From the NCBI GenBank assembly GCA_902826605.1, contig CADEFM010000004.1, forward strand, positions 124,001 to 188,000: a stretch of DNA of 64,000 nucleotides, read 5' to 3'. Positions 8,200 to 16,968 of this stretch are shown one piece after another (position 1 is the stretch's first letter; every line of letters begins with the position of its first letter). A model generated the notes under the pieces. That model had not been told where the DNA came from. It saw only the letters and a list, made by a program, of their open reading frames with translations, and made no database searches. Position numbers and translations under genes: made by a program. The stretch is from an uncultured Acidobacteriota bacterium. Its GTDB lineage: Bacteria > Acidobacteriota > Terriglobia > Bryobacterales > Bryobacteraceae.

Positions 8200-9489
8200 T
8201 TAACCCTTCGTAGAGTGTGGCCGCGCGGGGCGTGCCGGACGTAAGCGCTTGCGCAGCCTTTCCTCGCGCTTGCGCAGCACGGCGGTGTCGTCGAGCGCCA
8301 GCGCGCCCAGCGTCATCTCCAGCGCGCGGGCGTGATCTTTTTCTTGATGTTCGTAATGTTTGGCTAGTTCTTCGTATGCCCGCGCCTGGAAGGGATTCTT
8401 CGAGCCGGCCAGATCCCTCCACACATGAAGCGCGGCTGTATCCTGCCCCAATTTTCGTTCCACGGCCGCCAGGTCCCACAGTGTGCGGAAGAGCAGATCG
8501 TCGGGGATTGTCGTCTCGATGGCGCGGCGGAACAACGCGCGGGCCTGTTCGAGCTCCCCCGCCTGACGCAGCCAGCGGGCGATGCCCGCCATCTCCGCAC
8601 CGTGACGCATGGGCGCCGCACCGGTGAGGAACGCGGCGGCAGGATCGTTAAAAGCATAGGGTACGATGCCGGTAAGGCACGCAAGCGTCAGGATATCCAT
8701 CGCATTGTGATGGAACACCGGGAGCAATCTCGCCATTTCACCGGTGCGGACGTACTCAAAGTAGATGTAGGGAATCAGTGCGCCGGCCACGTCCCCTTGA
8801 CGCTCAAAGCCTAGGATCTGTTGTTCCAGATCGACCAGCCTGCAACGGTCGAAGCGCAATTTCCATAGGCGCCGCGCGCCGTGCAGGAGGTCGAGATGTT
8901 CGAAACGCGCGAACGGAGGCCGCGCGCGATTCATGCGGTAGCGCGTTTCGAGCAGAGGCTGATCGAAGGTGCGGCCGTTGTATGTGATCAGCACGCGAAA
9001 TGGTTCCAGATGGCGAGTGAGCGCGTCGAGCACGCTGGCTTCTTCGCCATAATCGCGCATGAAAAATTGCCGGACGCGAAATCCTTCCGGCGTGATGCGT
9101 CCCACGCCGACGAGAAACGCGCATGTGCCGGTGCCGCCGGCGAGCCCCGTGGTTTCCGTGTCGAGGAATGCCCACTGATCTGGCGGAACGTCTGCAATCG
9201 CGCCCGCGGACAAAGTGGCGAGCAGGTCGCCGGGAAGTTTTGCGAGTGAACCGACTTCCACGCTGCCGTGATGCCTATGCTTTGCATAAAACGTTTCAGT
9301 TTCGAAATGTTTTCCCTGATCAGACTCGATTTCCTGGCCCGGAAGCCATTCTTCCAAGTGGAACCGGCGTGGAGCGGAAGCGCTTGGAACCCTAGTGGAA
9401 TCGGGTCTTTCGTACTTCTCCACACATTCTTCAAGCGTTCGCGCCACGCGCAAACGCAAGGCGGCGAGTTGTTCCTGTAAGTGGCTCAT
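8200..9489 (-). CDS. RNase H-like (YprB-type) exonuclease-domain protein
   Basis: 429 residues from the ATG at 9489 (MSHLQEQLAALRLR); two further upstream starts exist but begin in less conserved-looking sequence. The core is a DEDD-type RNase H-like 3'-5' exonuclease fold: FLDTETTGLAGGTGT gives the first acidic pair, LITYNGRTFDQPLLETR the middle motif, and HHNAMDILTLACL the final H-x4-D motif. This matches the YprB/RNase_H_2 family of Firmicutes and Acidobacteria. The C-terminal 130 residues are helical and TPR-like (RALFRRAIETT, RAYEELAKHYEHQEKDHARALE). The usual helicase partner YprA is not adjacent. It probably acts on nucleic acid in the cytoplasm. Confidence 0.8.
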   Translation of the reverse strand: MSHLQEQLAALRLRVARTLEECVEKYERPDSTRVPSASAPRRFHLEEWLPGQEIESDQGKHFETETFYAKHRHHGSVEVGSLAKLPGDLLATLSAGAIADVPPDQWAFLDTETTGLAGGTGTCAFLVGVGRITPEGFRVRQFFMRDYGEEASVLDALTRHLEPFRVLITYNGRTFDQPLLETRYRMNRARPPFARFEHLDLLHGARRLWKLRFDRCRLVDLEQQILGFERQGDVAGALIPYIYFEYVRTGEMARLLPVFHHNAMDILTLACLTGIVPYAFNDPAAAFLTGAAPMRHGAEMAGIARWLRQAGELEQARALFRRAIETTIPDDLLFRTLWDLAAVERKLGQDTAALHVWRDLAGSKNPFQARAYEELAKHYEHQEKDHARALEMTLGALALDDTAVLRKREERLRKRLRPARPARPHSTKG

Positions 9490-9679
9490 TCGCCTTTTGT
9501 TTGCCAGCATAGCACGCTGATGGCGTCCTGTGCCGGACCGATGGCATTGCGAGTGGCGAGAAGTATACGAATTCAGTTTTGATGGTGCTGGCAAGAGCGG
9601 CGAGAGGTGGAACTTTCCCAAGCAAAATCGCACCGCACGAGCGCGAACATCACCGGGACCCGCTAAAAATCGGGGTTTG

Positions 9680-9696
9680 GTGCACTGCGTGTGCAC
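9680..9696. promoter_or_regulatory. Paired GTGCAC palindromes upstream of the HU promoter
   Basis: Two GTGCAC hexamers (9680-9685 and 9691-9696) lie 11 bases apart start to start, one helical turn, and end 7 bases before the proposed -35 box. This geometry suits two DNA-binding half units on one face. The regulator is not known. Confidence 0.3.
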
Positions 9697-9703
9697 TTTT
9701 CCC

Positions 9704-9733
9704 TTTACTTCAACGGCAAGCATCCCTTATGAT
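9704..9733 (+). promoter_or_regulatory. Candidate sigma-70 promoter for the HU gene
   Basis: TTTACT (9704-9709), 18 bases, TATGAT (9728-9733) is a fair match to the vegetative consensus in the otherwise gene-free 372 bases between the exonuclease gene and HU. It predicts a leader of about 120 bases before the HU ATG. Confidence 0.4.
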
Positions 9734-9861
9734 GCATTAAGTAAATGCGGGTGAAATCAGTGCGCAAACGCGCTTGTGACGGAGGCCGCAGGGAAAAACG
9801 CAACAATCGTTTCATAGCAATATCGCTACATTGGGAGACAGGTTAGGAGAGGAAATAACAC

Positions 9862-10161
9862 ATGGCAACAAAGATGACGCAATCGCAGATGATCAAAGAG
9901 CTCGCGGCCGCTGCCGGCGTGCCGAACAAGATAGCTAAGACGTTAGTCACGTCATACGCTGAGCTCGCAGTCAAAGAAACCAAGAAGAATGGCGTAGCTG
10001 TCCTGCCGGGTATCGGAAGGCTTGTGCGCGTCGATCGTAAGGCCCGCATGGGACGCAATCCGGCGACCGGCGAAGCGATCAAGATTCCGGCCAAGAAGGT
10101 CGTGAAGTTTCGCGTAGCCAAGGCAGTGAAAGACTCCATCGTTCCGCCGAAGAAAAAGTAG
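9862..10161 (+). CDS. HU-family nucleoid DNA-binding protein
   Basis: 99 residues, full length for HU/IHF (about 90-100). ATG at 9862 after a TTAGGAGAGG ribosome site. The helical dimerisation part (MTQSQMIKELAAAAGVPNKIAKTLVTSYAELAVKE) is followed by the beta-arm with the family signature around GRLVRVDRKARMGRNPATGEAIKIPAKKVVKFRVAK, including the conserved R-N-P-x-T-G-E tip whose proline intercalates in bent DNA, and a lysine-rich tail. It compacts and bends DNA as a homodimer. The gene is monocistronic: its own promoter lies upstream and an intrinsic terminator downstream. Confidence 0.96.
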   Translation: MATKMTQSQMIKELAAAAGVPNKIAKTLVTSYAELAVKETKKNGVAVLPGIGRLVRVDRKARMGRNPATGEAIKIPAKKVVKFRVAKAVKDSIVPPKKK

Positions 10162-10198
10162 GCACGCGGTTTTCACCGGGATTCTCCCGCACCAATAA

Positions 10199-10240
10199 AA
10201 ACCCCGCGCGGCTCGTACGCCGTCGCGGGGTTCGTTGGTT
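10199..10240 (+). terminator. Intrinsic terminator after HU
   Basis: AACCCCGCG (10200-10208) pairs with CGCGGGGTT (10224-10232) around a 15-base loop, preceded by an A run (AATAAAA) and followed by TTCGTTGGTTT. The A run and the stem allow some bidirectional use, also ending tatA transcripts from the other side. Confidence 0.8.
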
Positions 10241-10289
10241 TAAATTCCGATTGATGCCAGCCCGAACTGCGGGCGAAAGCCAGGAAGCC

Positions 10290-10466
10290 TTATGCCTGCT
10301 TCTTTTCGTCGGGAGGATGCTGCTGCTCTTCCTTCAGGGCGTTTTTGAAGTTCTTAATGCCTTCACCAATGCCCTTTGCCAACTCCGGAATCTTCTTGCC
10401 GCCGAACAAAAGTACGGCAACCAGGAGAATGATCAGGAGTTCCATCGGACCAATACTACGAAGCAT
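10290..10466 (-). CDS. tatA: Twin-arginine translocase subunit TatA/E
   Basis: 58 residues: an N-terminal membrane helix (about 7-22, [16 protein letters not shown]), the hinge F-G-x-K-K-I-P-E-L, an amphipathic helix ([18 protein letters not shown]) and a short charged tail. These are the diagnostic parts of TatA/TatE, which oligomerise with TatBC to move folded proteins across the inner membrane. Start ATG at 10466 follows CAAGGAG. The longer open frame upstream has no ribosome site. tatB and tatC are not nearby. Many products in this window carry R-R-x-F-L-K type leaders and would be its clients. Confidence 0.93.
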   Translation of the reverse strand: MLRSIGPMELLIILLVAVLLFGGKKIPELAKGIGEGIKNFKNALKEEQQHPPDEKKQA

Positions 10467-10517
10467 AGAGTCTCCTTGCCGTCCTATAGGATAGCATAGA
10501 GCCAGTGCGAGGAATCC

Positions 10518-10706
10518 GTGCCCGGTAAACGCAAGAAAAGCAAACCTGGATCCCCGGTCTCCGGTGTCTTGCGCTTCGACCAGTCCAAGGAGGTTCGGGC
10601 GATTGCGCGGGAGCGTGTGGGCGCCGTGAAGCCGGGAAAGATCATCCTGCCCAAGGACCGCCGCACGAAGCCTAAGCACAAACAGAAATTAGAGGACGCC
10701 GAATAG
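10518..10706 (+). CDS. Small basic hypothetical protein
   Basis: 62 residues from a GTG start with a GAGG site 4 bases upstream. Very rich in Lys/Arg with a PGKIILPKD segment in the middle. Codon third positions are mostly G or C as in flanking genes, which argues for real coding. It is divergent from tatA (51 bases between starts) and ends 32 bases before the Rieske gene. No known family recognised; the charge suggests nucleic-acid or ribosome association, which is inference only. Confidence 0.5.
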   Translation: MPGKRKKSKPGSPVSGVLRFDQSKEVRAIARERVGAVKPGKIILPKDRRTKPKHKQKLEDAE

Positions 10707-10738
10707 TCCGGCTACGGCCCTCCGGCATACTAGTAAAT

Positions 10739-11050
10739 ATGGCCCTGATTCGCATAGGCGCCCTCGACGATTTGCAGGAGGGCTCGGCCATGCACGTGGA
10801 ATTTGACAATGGTGCGCGTGCCGTCGCAATCTGCAATATAGGCGGGCGCTTGCATGCCCTGGACGGGATCTGCCCGCATTCGGGTGGTCCGCTGGGGCAT
10901 GGTGTGTTAAACGGCACCACGCTGGCTTGCCCTTACCACGCATGGGAATTCGATTGTGTCACAGGCGCAAGTGACATGAATGAGGATTTGAAACAGACCA
11001 TCTATCCAGTCAAGGTGGAAGGTGGCGAGATCTGGGTGGAGCTTCCTTAG
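10739..11050 (+). CDS. Rieske [2Fe-2S] ferredoxin-like protein
   Basis: 103 residues, the size of bacterial Rieske ferredoxins and NirD-type small subunits. Cluster ligands are visible as C45-P-H47 and C64-P-Y-H67 (ICPHSGGPLGHG and ACPYHAWEFD). No signal peptide, so cytoplasmic. It likely passes electrons to an oxygenase or reductase not in the window. The mutM gene begins 4 bases after its stop, so the two share a transcript, a pairing without an obvious functional link. Confidence 0.92.
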   Translation: MALIRIGALDDLQEGSAMHVEFDNGARAVAICNIGGRLHALDGICPHSGGPLGHGVLNGTTLACPYHAWEFDCVTGASDMNEDLKQTIYPVKVEGGEIWVELP

Positions 11051-11054
11051 AACT

Positions 11055-11834
11055 TTGCCTGAACTCCCCGAAGTGGAAACCGTTGTACGCTCGCTTGCTC
11101 CCCATCTCCCGGGACGCAGTATTATTTCCGCCGCGTTCACTTCAAAGCACGTGACTCCCGGAAATCGAAAAGCACTGGCGGCGCGGTTGGCGGGACGCGT
11201 GATCCAATCCGTGAAGCGGCGCGGCAAGTTCATTGTGATCCAGCTTGACCAAGGCCGTTTTACGGTGCACCTGGGTATGACGGGGAAGCTGCTGCTTGAA
11301 TCCAAGCCCGGAACGCATGCTCATGGAGTCTTTCATCTGGATAGCGGAGTCCTGATCTATGACGATCCGCGCCAGTTCGGCAGCATCGCCTGGAATACTG
11401 ATCTGTCGCATCTGGGTCCGGAACCGCTGGAGATCGGGCTGGAGGAATTCACCGCGCGGTTGAAGAAACATAAGACGCGGATGAAAGCCTTGCTGCTGAA
11501 TCAAGATTTCGTTGCAGGCATTGGCAACATCTATGCGGACGAAATTCTATATGCCGCACGAGTCCACCCTCTGGCCGTCGCCGCAAAGCTGAGCAAACCC
11601 AGAACGGCGCTGGTGCACCTGGCCATGCGCGAAATCTTGGCGCTGGCGATTGAGCACCGGGGATCGTCGATTTCCGATTACGTCGACGCCGGGGGAGAGC
11701 GCGGCGGATTTCAGCTGCTCCACAGCGCTTACGGCCGGGAAGGCGAGCCGTGCCTGCGATGTGGTGAGCCGATCAAGAAGATCCTGGTCGCCCAGCGCGG
11801 GACACATTACTGCCCCCGATGCCAGCGGCGTTAG
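11055..11834 (+). CDS. mutM: Formamidopyrimidine-DNA glycosylase (Fpg/MutM)
   Basis: Removes oxidised purines such as 8-oxoguanine and nicks the abasic site. The TTG codon at 11055 is chosen as start because it places the catalytic N-terminal proline at position 2 (M-PELPEVETVVRS); a longer frame would bury it and abolish the Schiff-base chemistry. 259 residues with E3, a conserved lysine in the LGMTGKLL loop, the helix-two-turn-helix (QDFVAGIGNIYADEILY) and a C-terminal zinc finger using C233, C236, C253 and C256. A GGTGGAG site lies 13 bases before the start. The last 62 bases overlap the end of folP on the opposite strand. Confidence 0.95.
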   Translation: MPELPEVETVVRSLAPHLPGRSIISAAFTSKHVTPGNRKALAARLAGRVIQSVKRRGKFIVIQLDQGRFTVHLGMTGKLLLESKPGTHAHGVFHLDSGVLIYDDPRQFGSIAWNTDLSHLGPEPLEIGLEEFTARLKKHKTRMKALLLNQDFVAGIGNIYADEILYAARVHPLAVAAKLSKPRTALVHLAMREILALAIEHRGSSISDYVDAGGERGGFQLLHSAYGREGEPCLRCGEPIKKILVAQRGTHYCPRCQRR

Positions 11835-12696
11835 CGGCATTGGCCGCGGCATCGGCTTGCGTGCGGACGATTTCGTCGGCAACTTCGACCGCGGCTTTCA
11901 TCAGCTTCACATCGTGCACACGAACGATATGTGCGCCGTACAGCACTGCTGCTGTTACTGCCGCCGCGGAGGCGAACTCGGTTTCAATTGCCGATTCCTT
12001 GGCCAGAAAGTGCTTGCGCGATGGTCCTACCATCAGCGGCAAGTCGAGTTGCGCCAACTCCTGTAGGCGTCCGAGGATTTCCGAATTTTGCTCCTTGCGC
12101 TTCCCGAAACCCAGGCCCGGGTCGATCACCAGACGCTTACGGTCGACGCCGGCGCGCACGGCTCGATGTATCGCCGCGTCCAGCTCGGGGCCTATCACCG
12201 CCAACGGATTCTTTAGAGGTGGCAGCTTCGCCCAGGAATCCGGCGTGCCGCGCATATGATTTAGAATCAGCCCGGCATTACCTTGCGCGGCGGCGCGAGC
12301 CAGATCCGGATCCATGGTGAGGCCGCTGGGGTCATTGATGATTTCCGCGCCCAACTCCAGCGCTTTCTCGGCCACCGACGCTTTGTAAGTGTCGACCGAG
12401 ATCGGCACTGTCAGTTTGCCGCGCAACCGCTTGAGGACCGGCACCAGACGCCGGAGTTCTTCGGCTTCCGAGATACGGCCCGCGCCTGGTTTGGTGGATT
12501 CGGCGCCGATGTCGATAATGTCCGCGCCTTCTTCCTCAAGCTCAATGGCTCGCGCAAAAGCGCGGTCCGGATCATAATACTTTCCACCGTCCGAAAACGA
12601 ATCGGGCGTCACATTCAGCACACCCATGATGAGGGTGCGCTCTCCAAGCTGCACGGCCTTGTCGCGGATCTTCCATTCAAAATGCTTGCGGGGCAT
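11773..12696 (-). CDS. folP: Dihydropteroate synthase
   Basis: Joins p-aminobenzoate and the dihydropterin diphosphate in folate synthesis. 307 residues, with motifs in order: MGVLNVTPDSFSDGG (pterin-site loop 1), GADIIDIGAESTKPGA (loop 2), PISVDTYKASVAEKAL, IINDPSG, GLILNHMRGTP, RLVIDPGLGFGKRKEQNSEIL and LPLMVGPSRKHFL, IVRVHDV. The C-terminal extension from about residue 275 is alanine- and glycine-rich and lies on the strand opposite the last 62 bases of mutM. It is divergent from mnmG with 66 bases between starts. Full-length and apparently intact. Confidence 0.96.
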   Translation of the reverse strand: MPRKHFEWKIRDKAVQLGERTLIMGVLNVTPDSFSDGGKYYDPDRAFARAIELEEEGADIIDIGAESTKPGAGRISEAEELRRLVPVLKRLRGKLTVPISVDTYKASVAEKALELGAEIINDPSGLTMDPDLARAAAQGNAGLILNHMRGTPDSWAKLPPLKNPLAVIGPELDAAIHRAVRAGVDRKRLVIDPGLGFGKRKEQNSEILGRLQELAQLDLPLMVGPSRKHFLAKESAIETEFASAAAVTAAVLYGAHIVRVHDVKLMKAAVEVADEIVRTQADAAANAANAAGIGGSNVSRAGRPGSS

Positions 12697-12762
12697 GAGT
12701 ACACTTCAGCGTAACGCACTCACAGCGCGATCCCTATACCCATCGCTTACACTGAAGATATC

Positions 12763-14589
12763 TTGGCAAATCGTTATGAAGTGATTGTGGTAGGCGCCGG
12801 GCATGCTGGCTGTGAGGCTGCGCGCGCATGCGCCCGCCTGGGGCTGAAGACCGCCATGATCACGATGAATCTGGATCTGATCGCCCAGATGTCGTGTAAT
12901 CCGGCCGTGGGCGGTATCGCCAAGGGTCACCTGGTGCGTGAGATCGATGCGCTGGGCGGGATCATGGGCGAACTAACGGACGCCGTGGGAATACAATTCC
13001 GCCTGCTGAATACCAGCCGTGGTCCGGCAGTCTGGTCACCGCGTGCGCAATGTGACAAGAAGCTATACCGACTGCGGATGCGCGAATTACTAGAAAAAGA
13101 GCCTGATCTCCGAATCCTGCAGGCGGAAGTCGCTTCCCTGCTGATTTCCGATGAAGAGCGGCGCAGAATTCGCGGCGTGTTGTTGCGCGATGGGCGGACC
13201 ATCGAAAGCGACGCGGTTGTGGTCACTACGGGCACCTTTCTCAACGGATTGGCGCATGTGGGAGAACAGACGTACAGTTGCGGGCGCAACGGCGAAGCAC
13301 CTTCGAATCTGCTCGGCGACCAGTTGCGCACTTTGGGCCTCCAATGGAAGCGCCTAAAGACGGGGACGCCACCTCGGCTGGACGCGCGCTCGATAGATTG
13401 GACGCAATTCGAGCCTCAGCAGGGAGACGCCGTACCCACGCCGTTTTCATTCATGACCGAGAAAATCGAGCGTGAACAGGTTCCCTGTTATATCGGTTAC
13501 ACCACTGAGGCGGCTCATCAAGTGATTCGAGAGAGCATTGCTCGCTCACCCCTCTACAGCGGGCAGATCGAAGGGATCGGGCCGCGGTATTGCCCTTCGA
13601 TCGAAGACAAGATCGTTAAGTTTCCCGACAAGACCAGGCATCAGATTTTCCTTGAGCCAGAGGGTTTGGATACTCACGAAATCTATGTAAACGGTCTCTC
13701 GACGAGCATGCCCATAGACGTGCAGTCCCGGGTGCTGGCCTCGATACCAGGGCTTGAGAACGCCGATATGATTCGTCCCGGTTATGCGATCGAATACGAT
13801 GCGATTGATCCCAGAGAACTGCTTCATTCTCTTGAAGTTAAGAGCGTCGAAGGATTATTTCTGGCGGGCCAGATTAATGGAACTTCGGGCTACGAGGAAG
13901 CCGCTTGCCAGGGCTTGGTTGCGGGGCTGAACGCGGCATGTCGTGTGGGTGGCCGGGAGGCGTTTGCGGTAGGTCGAACCGAAGGGTATACCGGCATCCT
14001 AATTGGGGACTTGGTGTCAAAGGGGGCAGACGAGCCTTATCGTATGTTCACCTCACGGGCCGAATTTCGTCTGCACTTGCGGATAGACAATGCCGACGAA
14101 AGGTTAACGCCACTCGGTCGAAAGCTCGGCTTGGTTACGGAGGCGCGTTGGGAATTGTATCAACGGAAGCAGGGCCAGAAGGAGCGCGTGCGCGCAATTC
14201 TTGAGGCTGAACGCGCGAAGCTCCCAGAGCGCCCGACGCTCGCGGCGTGGCTGCGCCGGCCAGAGTCAAGTATTGCTTCTGTGTCAAACGCGATCACTGA
14301 AAAACTGGGTGTGCCCCCCATCCATGGGGTTCTGACGACGGTTGAGACTGAACTGAAGTACGCGGGCTATATTTCCCAGCAAAAGCGCCAGATTTCGCAA
14401 CTTCAAGACGCTGAGCGACGGCACATACCGTGCGATTTCAGCTACACCGACATCCCAGGGTTGTCCAGGGAAGTTCGAGAGAAGCTTGAATTGGTTCGAC
14501 CGGAGACGCTTGGCCATGCGGGTAAGATACCGGGAGTAACGCCCGCAGCGGTCGCGGTTCTAGATGTGTATTTGACTTTGCAGCGATAG
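12763..14589 (+). CDS. mnmG: tRNA uridine-5-carboxymethylaminomethyl modification enzyme MnmG (GidA)
   Basis: FAD-dependent partner of MnmE that adds the cmnm5 group to U34 of certain tRNAs. 608 residues, near the usual 620. FAD-binding motif [12 protein letters not shown] at the N terminus, the GidA signatures [24 protein letters not shown] and [12 protein letters not shown], the folate/FAD region [22 protein letters not shown], and the C-terminal helical domain ending around [15 protein letters not shown]. Initiation appears to use TTG at 12763; no ATG or GTG lies in a suitable place and no strong ribosome site is seen. It leads the mnmG-rsmG-parA-parB gene string. Confidence 0.96.
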   Translation: MANRYEVIVVGAGHAGCEAARACARLGLKTAMITMNLDLIAQMSCNPAVGGIAKGHLVREIDALGGIMGELTDAVGIQFRLLNTSRGPAVWSPRAQCDKKLYRLRMRELLEKEPDLRILQAEVASLLISDEERRRIRGVLLRDGRTIESDAVVVTTGTFLNGLAHVGEQTYSCGRNGEAPSNLLGDQLRTLGLQWKRLKTGTPPRLDARSIDWTQFEPQQGDAVPTPFSFMTEKIEREQVPCYIGYTTEAAHQVIRESIARSPLYSGQIEGIGPRYCPSIEDKIVKFPDKTRHQIFLEPEGLDTHEIYVNGLSTSMPIDVQSRVLASIPGLENADMIRPGYAIEYDAIDPRELLHSLEVKSVEGLFLAGQINGTSGYEEAACQGLVAGLNAACRVGGREAFAVGRTEGYTGILIGDLVSKGADEPYRMFTSRAEFRLHLRIDNADERLTPLGRKLGLVTEARWELYQRKQGQKERVRAILEAERAKLPERPTLAAWLRRPESSIASVSNAITEKLGVPPIHGVLTTVETELKYAGYISQQKRQISQLQDAERRHIPCDFSYTDIPGLSREVREKLELVRPETLGHAGKIPGVTPAAVAVLDVYLTLQR

Positions 14590-14598
14590 ACGTTCGCA

Positions 14599-15135
14599 AT
14601 GGACGATTTCACCGAGCTGCTTCGGCTGGAATTTGGCCCGTACGGTGCGTTGACGGCGCTCCAACTAAGCCAGCTCGAAGCTCACTATGAGCTGCTTTCT
14701 CGATGGAACCAAAGAATTAACCTCACTCGTATCACAGACGTCAAGGAATCAGTACAGCTTAACTATTGCGAGTCCTTGTTTCTAGCCAAGGCGCTTCCTC
14801 CGGGTCCGCTCCAGATTGTCGACGTTGGTTCAGGAGCCGGCTTCCCGGGTTTTCCGGTCGCTGTGTTCCGGCCCGATTGCCGGATAGACCTTGTTGAATC
14901 ACATAACCGAAAAGCGGCGTTCTTGCGGGAATCCACCGTCAAACTTGCAAATGTTCAAGTTATTGCAGAGCGGGCAGAGGAATGTACCACCCACTATGAC
15001 TGGTTAATCTCCCGGGCGGTTGGCGCAGGTGAAGTGATGAAACTGGGACTAGCGGATAATTTTGCAGTCCTAACCGGTGGTGAAGAGGGAATCAAATTGC
15101 CTTGGGGAAGAGATCGACGTCTGTTGATCAAATAG
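14599..15135 (+). CDS. rsmG: 16S rRNA (guanine527-N7)-methyltransferase RsmG (GidB)
   Basis: 178 residues, shorter than the usual 200-215 but with the family landmarks: the N-terminal helical part (LLSRWNQRINLTRI), the SAM motif IVDVGSGAGFPGFPVAV, the second acidic position DLVESHNRKAAFLRES, a conserved E-R-A-E segment, the I-S-R-A-V motif, and a terminal strand KLPWGRDRRLLIK. The shortening comes from a compact region after ISRAV. It starts 9 bases after mnmG. Its TAG stop is the first base triplet overlapping the parS palindrome. Base composition here is a little more A/T-rich than in the flanking metabolic genes. Confidence 0.92.
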   Translation: MDDFTELLRLEFGPYGALTALQLSQLEAHYELLSRWNQRINLTRITDVKESVQLNYCESLFLAKALPPGPLQIVDVGSGAGFPGFPVAVFRPDCRIDLVESHNRKAAFLRESTVKLANVQVIAERAEECTTHYDWLISRAVGAGEVMKLGLADNFAVLTGGEEGIKLPWGRDRRLLIK

Positions 15136-15148
15136 TTCCACGTGGAAC
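15135..15148. other. parS centromere-like site
   Basis: GTTCCACGTGGAAC is a perfect 14-bp palindrome, matching the chromosomal parS consensus (TGTTTCACGTGAAACA) at 12 of 16 positions with the two inner changes symmetric. It lies between rsmG and parA, directly beside the genes for the partition proteins, where parS sites often occur. Its first base is the last base of the rsmG stop codon. Confidence 0.82.
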
Positions 15149-15171
15149 GGCCCCGTGCTAACATTTCATCC

Positions 15172-15966
15172 GTGGGCAAAATCATCGCTATCACAAATCA
15201 AAAGGGTGGGGTCGGAAAGACAACTACCTCGATCAATTTAGGTGCTTCCTTAGCTGCCAACGACTTACGCGTGCTGCTCGTGGACGCGGATCCGCAAGGT
15301 AACACGACTACCGGGCTCGGAATAGAGAAAGGGAGCGATACTGCCACCCTGTACCAAGCGCTTATCGGCGGCACATCGCTGAACGAAGTCATCATCAGGA
15401 CGGAGTGCGAGGGACTGGATTTGGTGCCGGCCGACAAAAATCTGGTTGGGGCAAACCTTGATTTGGTGGACGCGGAGAAAAGGGAATTTCGCTTGACAGA
15501 GGCGCTTCGTACGGTTCGAGATCGCTACGATTACGTCCTGATTGATTGCCCGCCGGCTCTTGACCTTCTCACTCTGAATGCTTTGCTGGCGGCGGACTCA
15601 GTTTTGGTTCCCATTCAATGCGAATTTTTTGCGCTCGAGGGTATTTCGCAACTCATTGATACTATAGAGAAACTGCGGGATTCATTCGGGAGGCCTCTGC
15701 CACTGGAGGGAATTCTTTTGACCATGTACGACGACCGAACAAACCTCGCTCGTCAAGTAGCGCAGGATCTTCGCGAATTCTTTGAGAAGGATGTTTTGAA
15801 TACAGTAATTCCCAGGAGTATACGTCTTGCGGAAGCCCCGAGCTACGGAAAGCCCATATTGATGTACGACCCGCGATCGCGAGCAGCGGAAAGCTACATC
15901 AAACTCGCCAAGGAGATTTTGGAGAATGAACGAACCAATCGACAAGCAACGCAGAGCGCTGGGTAA
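15172..15966 (+). CDS. parA: Chromosome-partitioning ATPase ParA (Soj)
   Basis: 264 residues from the GTG at 15172 ([19 protein letters not shown]), which matches the normal N terminus; another in-frame GTG at 15142 lies inside the parS palindrome and is not favoured. Deviant Walker A KGGVGKTT with both lysines at about 11 and 16, Walker A' [16 protein letters not shown], Walker [20 protein letters not shown]. It forms ATP-dependent dimers on DNA and moves ParB-parS complexes. The 3' end overlaps parB by 41 bases, giving translational coupling. No clear ribosome site precedes the start. Confidence 0.95.
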   Translation: MGKIIAITNQKGGVGKTTTSINLGASLAANDLRVLLVDADPQGNTTTGLGIEKGSDTATLYQALIGGTSLNEVIIRTECEGLDLVPADKNLVGANLDLVDAEKREFRLTEALRTVRDRYDYVLIDCPPALDLLTLNALLAADSVLVPIQCEFFALEGISQLIDTIEKLRDSFGRPLPLEGILLTMYDDRTNLARQVAQDLREFFEKDVLNTVIPRSIRLAEAPSYGKPILMYDPRSRAAESYIKLAKEILENERTNRQATQSAG

Positions 15967-16882
15967 GGGCTTATCGGCGCTGCTGCCTGGCCGAAGTTCC
16001 ACGCAATCAGCGGCTGTCTTTCCTCCGGCTACGACGGTACCGGCGCCCGCCGGTCCTGCCGGCGCGGCTGCACCTGTGCTTGCTCCCATCGCGTCGCGGT
16101 CGAATTTGCCGATCAACGCAATTCTACCGAATCCATTACAGCCGCGGACGATTTTTCAAGCCGAACGCCTGCAGGAATTGGCAGCATCGATCCGGGCTAA
16201 CGGAATCATCCAGCCTTTGATTGTGCGAAGCCACGAAGGAACGTACCAGTTAGTGGCAGGGGAGCGGCGGTGGCGCGCCGCCAAGATGGCGGGTCTAACT
16301 GAAGTCCCAGTGGTGGTTCAGGAGGTTGCCGACCCCAAATTACTGGAACTGGCGTTGATTGAAAATATTCAGCGGGAAGACCTGAATCCTATAGAAACGG
16401 CCCACGCCTTTGATCGTATGAGCAAAGAGCTCGGCCTTTCGCACGAAGAAATCGGCCGACGTACTGGGAAGGACCGAACCTCCATCGCGAATACGGTGCG
16501 ACTGTTGAAGTTACCGCAGGATGTTCAACGGCTGGTGGCGGAACACAGGTTGTCCATGGGACACGCACGCGCCATTCTTGGTTTACAGACTGCAGAGGAG
16601 CAGATCGAACTGGGAGAGAAAACCGTGGCGCAGGGCTTGTCGGTTCGCCAAGTCGAGGCTATCGTACAGCAAGCCACCTCCGAAATCGCGCGCGGTGGTG
16701 GATCGAAGAAAGAGCGCGTTCAGGATCCTAATGTTCGTGCGGCAGTCGACGAATTGGAGCGCGCGCTGGGAACCAGGGTCCGAATCGTGGAATTGAGCGA
16801 ACAGCGTGGACGAATCGAGATCGAATATTACTCTCAGGCAGAGCTCGACCGCCTCTATCAACACATAGCGGGTGGCAGATAG
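15926..16882 (+). CDS. parB: Chromosome-partitioning protein ParB (CTPase)
   Basis: 318 residues: an N-terminal ParA-stimulating segment ([14 protein letters not shown]), a Pro/Ala linker, the CTP-binding ParB/Srx domain about 62-155 with Q-P-R-T and GERRWRA (112-118), [12 protein letters not shown], a helix-turn-helix ([27 protein letters not shown]) that reads parS, and a C-terminal dimerisation domain. It should load at 15135-15148 and slide as a CTP clamp. The ATG at 15926 lies inside parA. Its stop codon touches the 3' end of the tRNA-Met gene on the other strand. Confidence 0.95.
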   Translation: MNEPIDKQRRALGKGLSALLPGRSSTQSAAVFPPATTVPAPAGPAGAAAPVLAPIASRSNLPINAILPNPLQPRTIFQAERLQELAASIRANGIIQPLIVRSHEGTYQLVAGERRWRAAKMAGLTEVPVVVQEVADPKLLELALIENIQREDLNPIETAHAFDRMSKELGLSHEEIGRRTGKDRTSIANTVRLLKLPQDVQRLVAEHRLSMGHARAILGLQTAEEQIELGEKTVAQGLSVRQVEAIVQQATSEIARGGGSKKERVQDPNVRAAVDELERALGTRVRIVELSEQRGRIEIEYYSQAELDRLYQHIAGGR

Positions 16883-16958
16883 TGGTGCCGGCGGTAGGAG
16901 TCGAACCTACGACCTACGGATTATGAGACCGTCGCTCTAACCACTGAGCTACGCCGGC
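16883..16958 (-). tRNA. tRNA-Met (anticodon CAT), elongator-like
   Basis: Minus-strand cloverleaf: acceptor GCCGGCG/CGCCGGC, D arm GCTC/GAGC with loop AGTGGTTA, anticodon stem ACGGT/TCCGT (one T-T mismatch next to the loop) with loop CTCATAA, T arm GTAGG/CCTAC with TTCGACT, discriminator A and encoded CCA. The fully paired acceptor end excludes initiator tRNA. A CAT anticodon can also belong to tRNA-Ile2 after lysidine modification, and the D loop resembles that type, so amino-acid identity is less sure than the gene. Confidence 0.93.
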
Positions 16959-16968
16959 GCCTCGTTTT

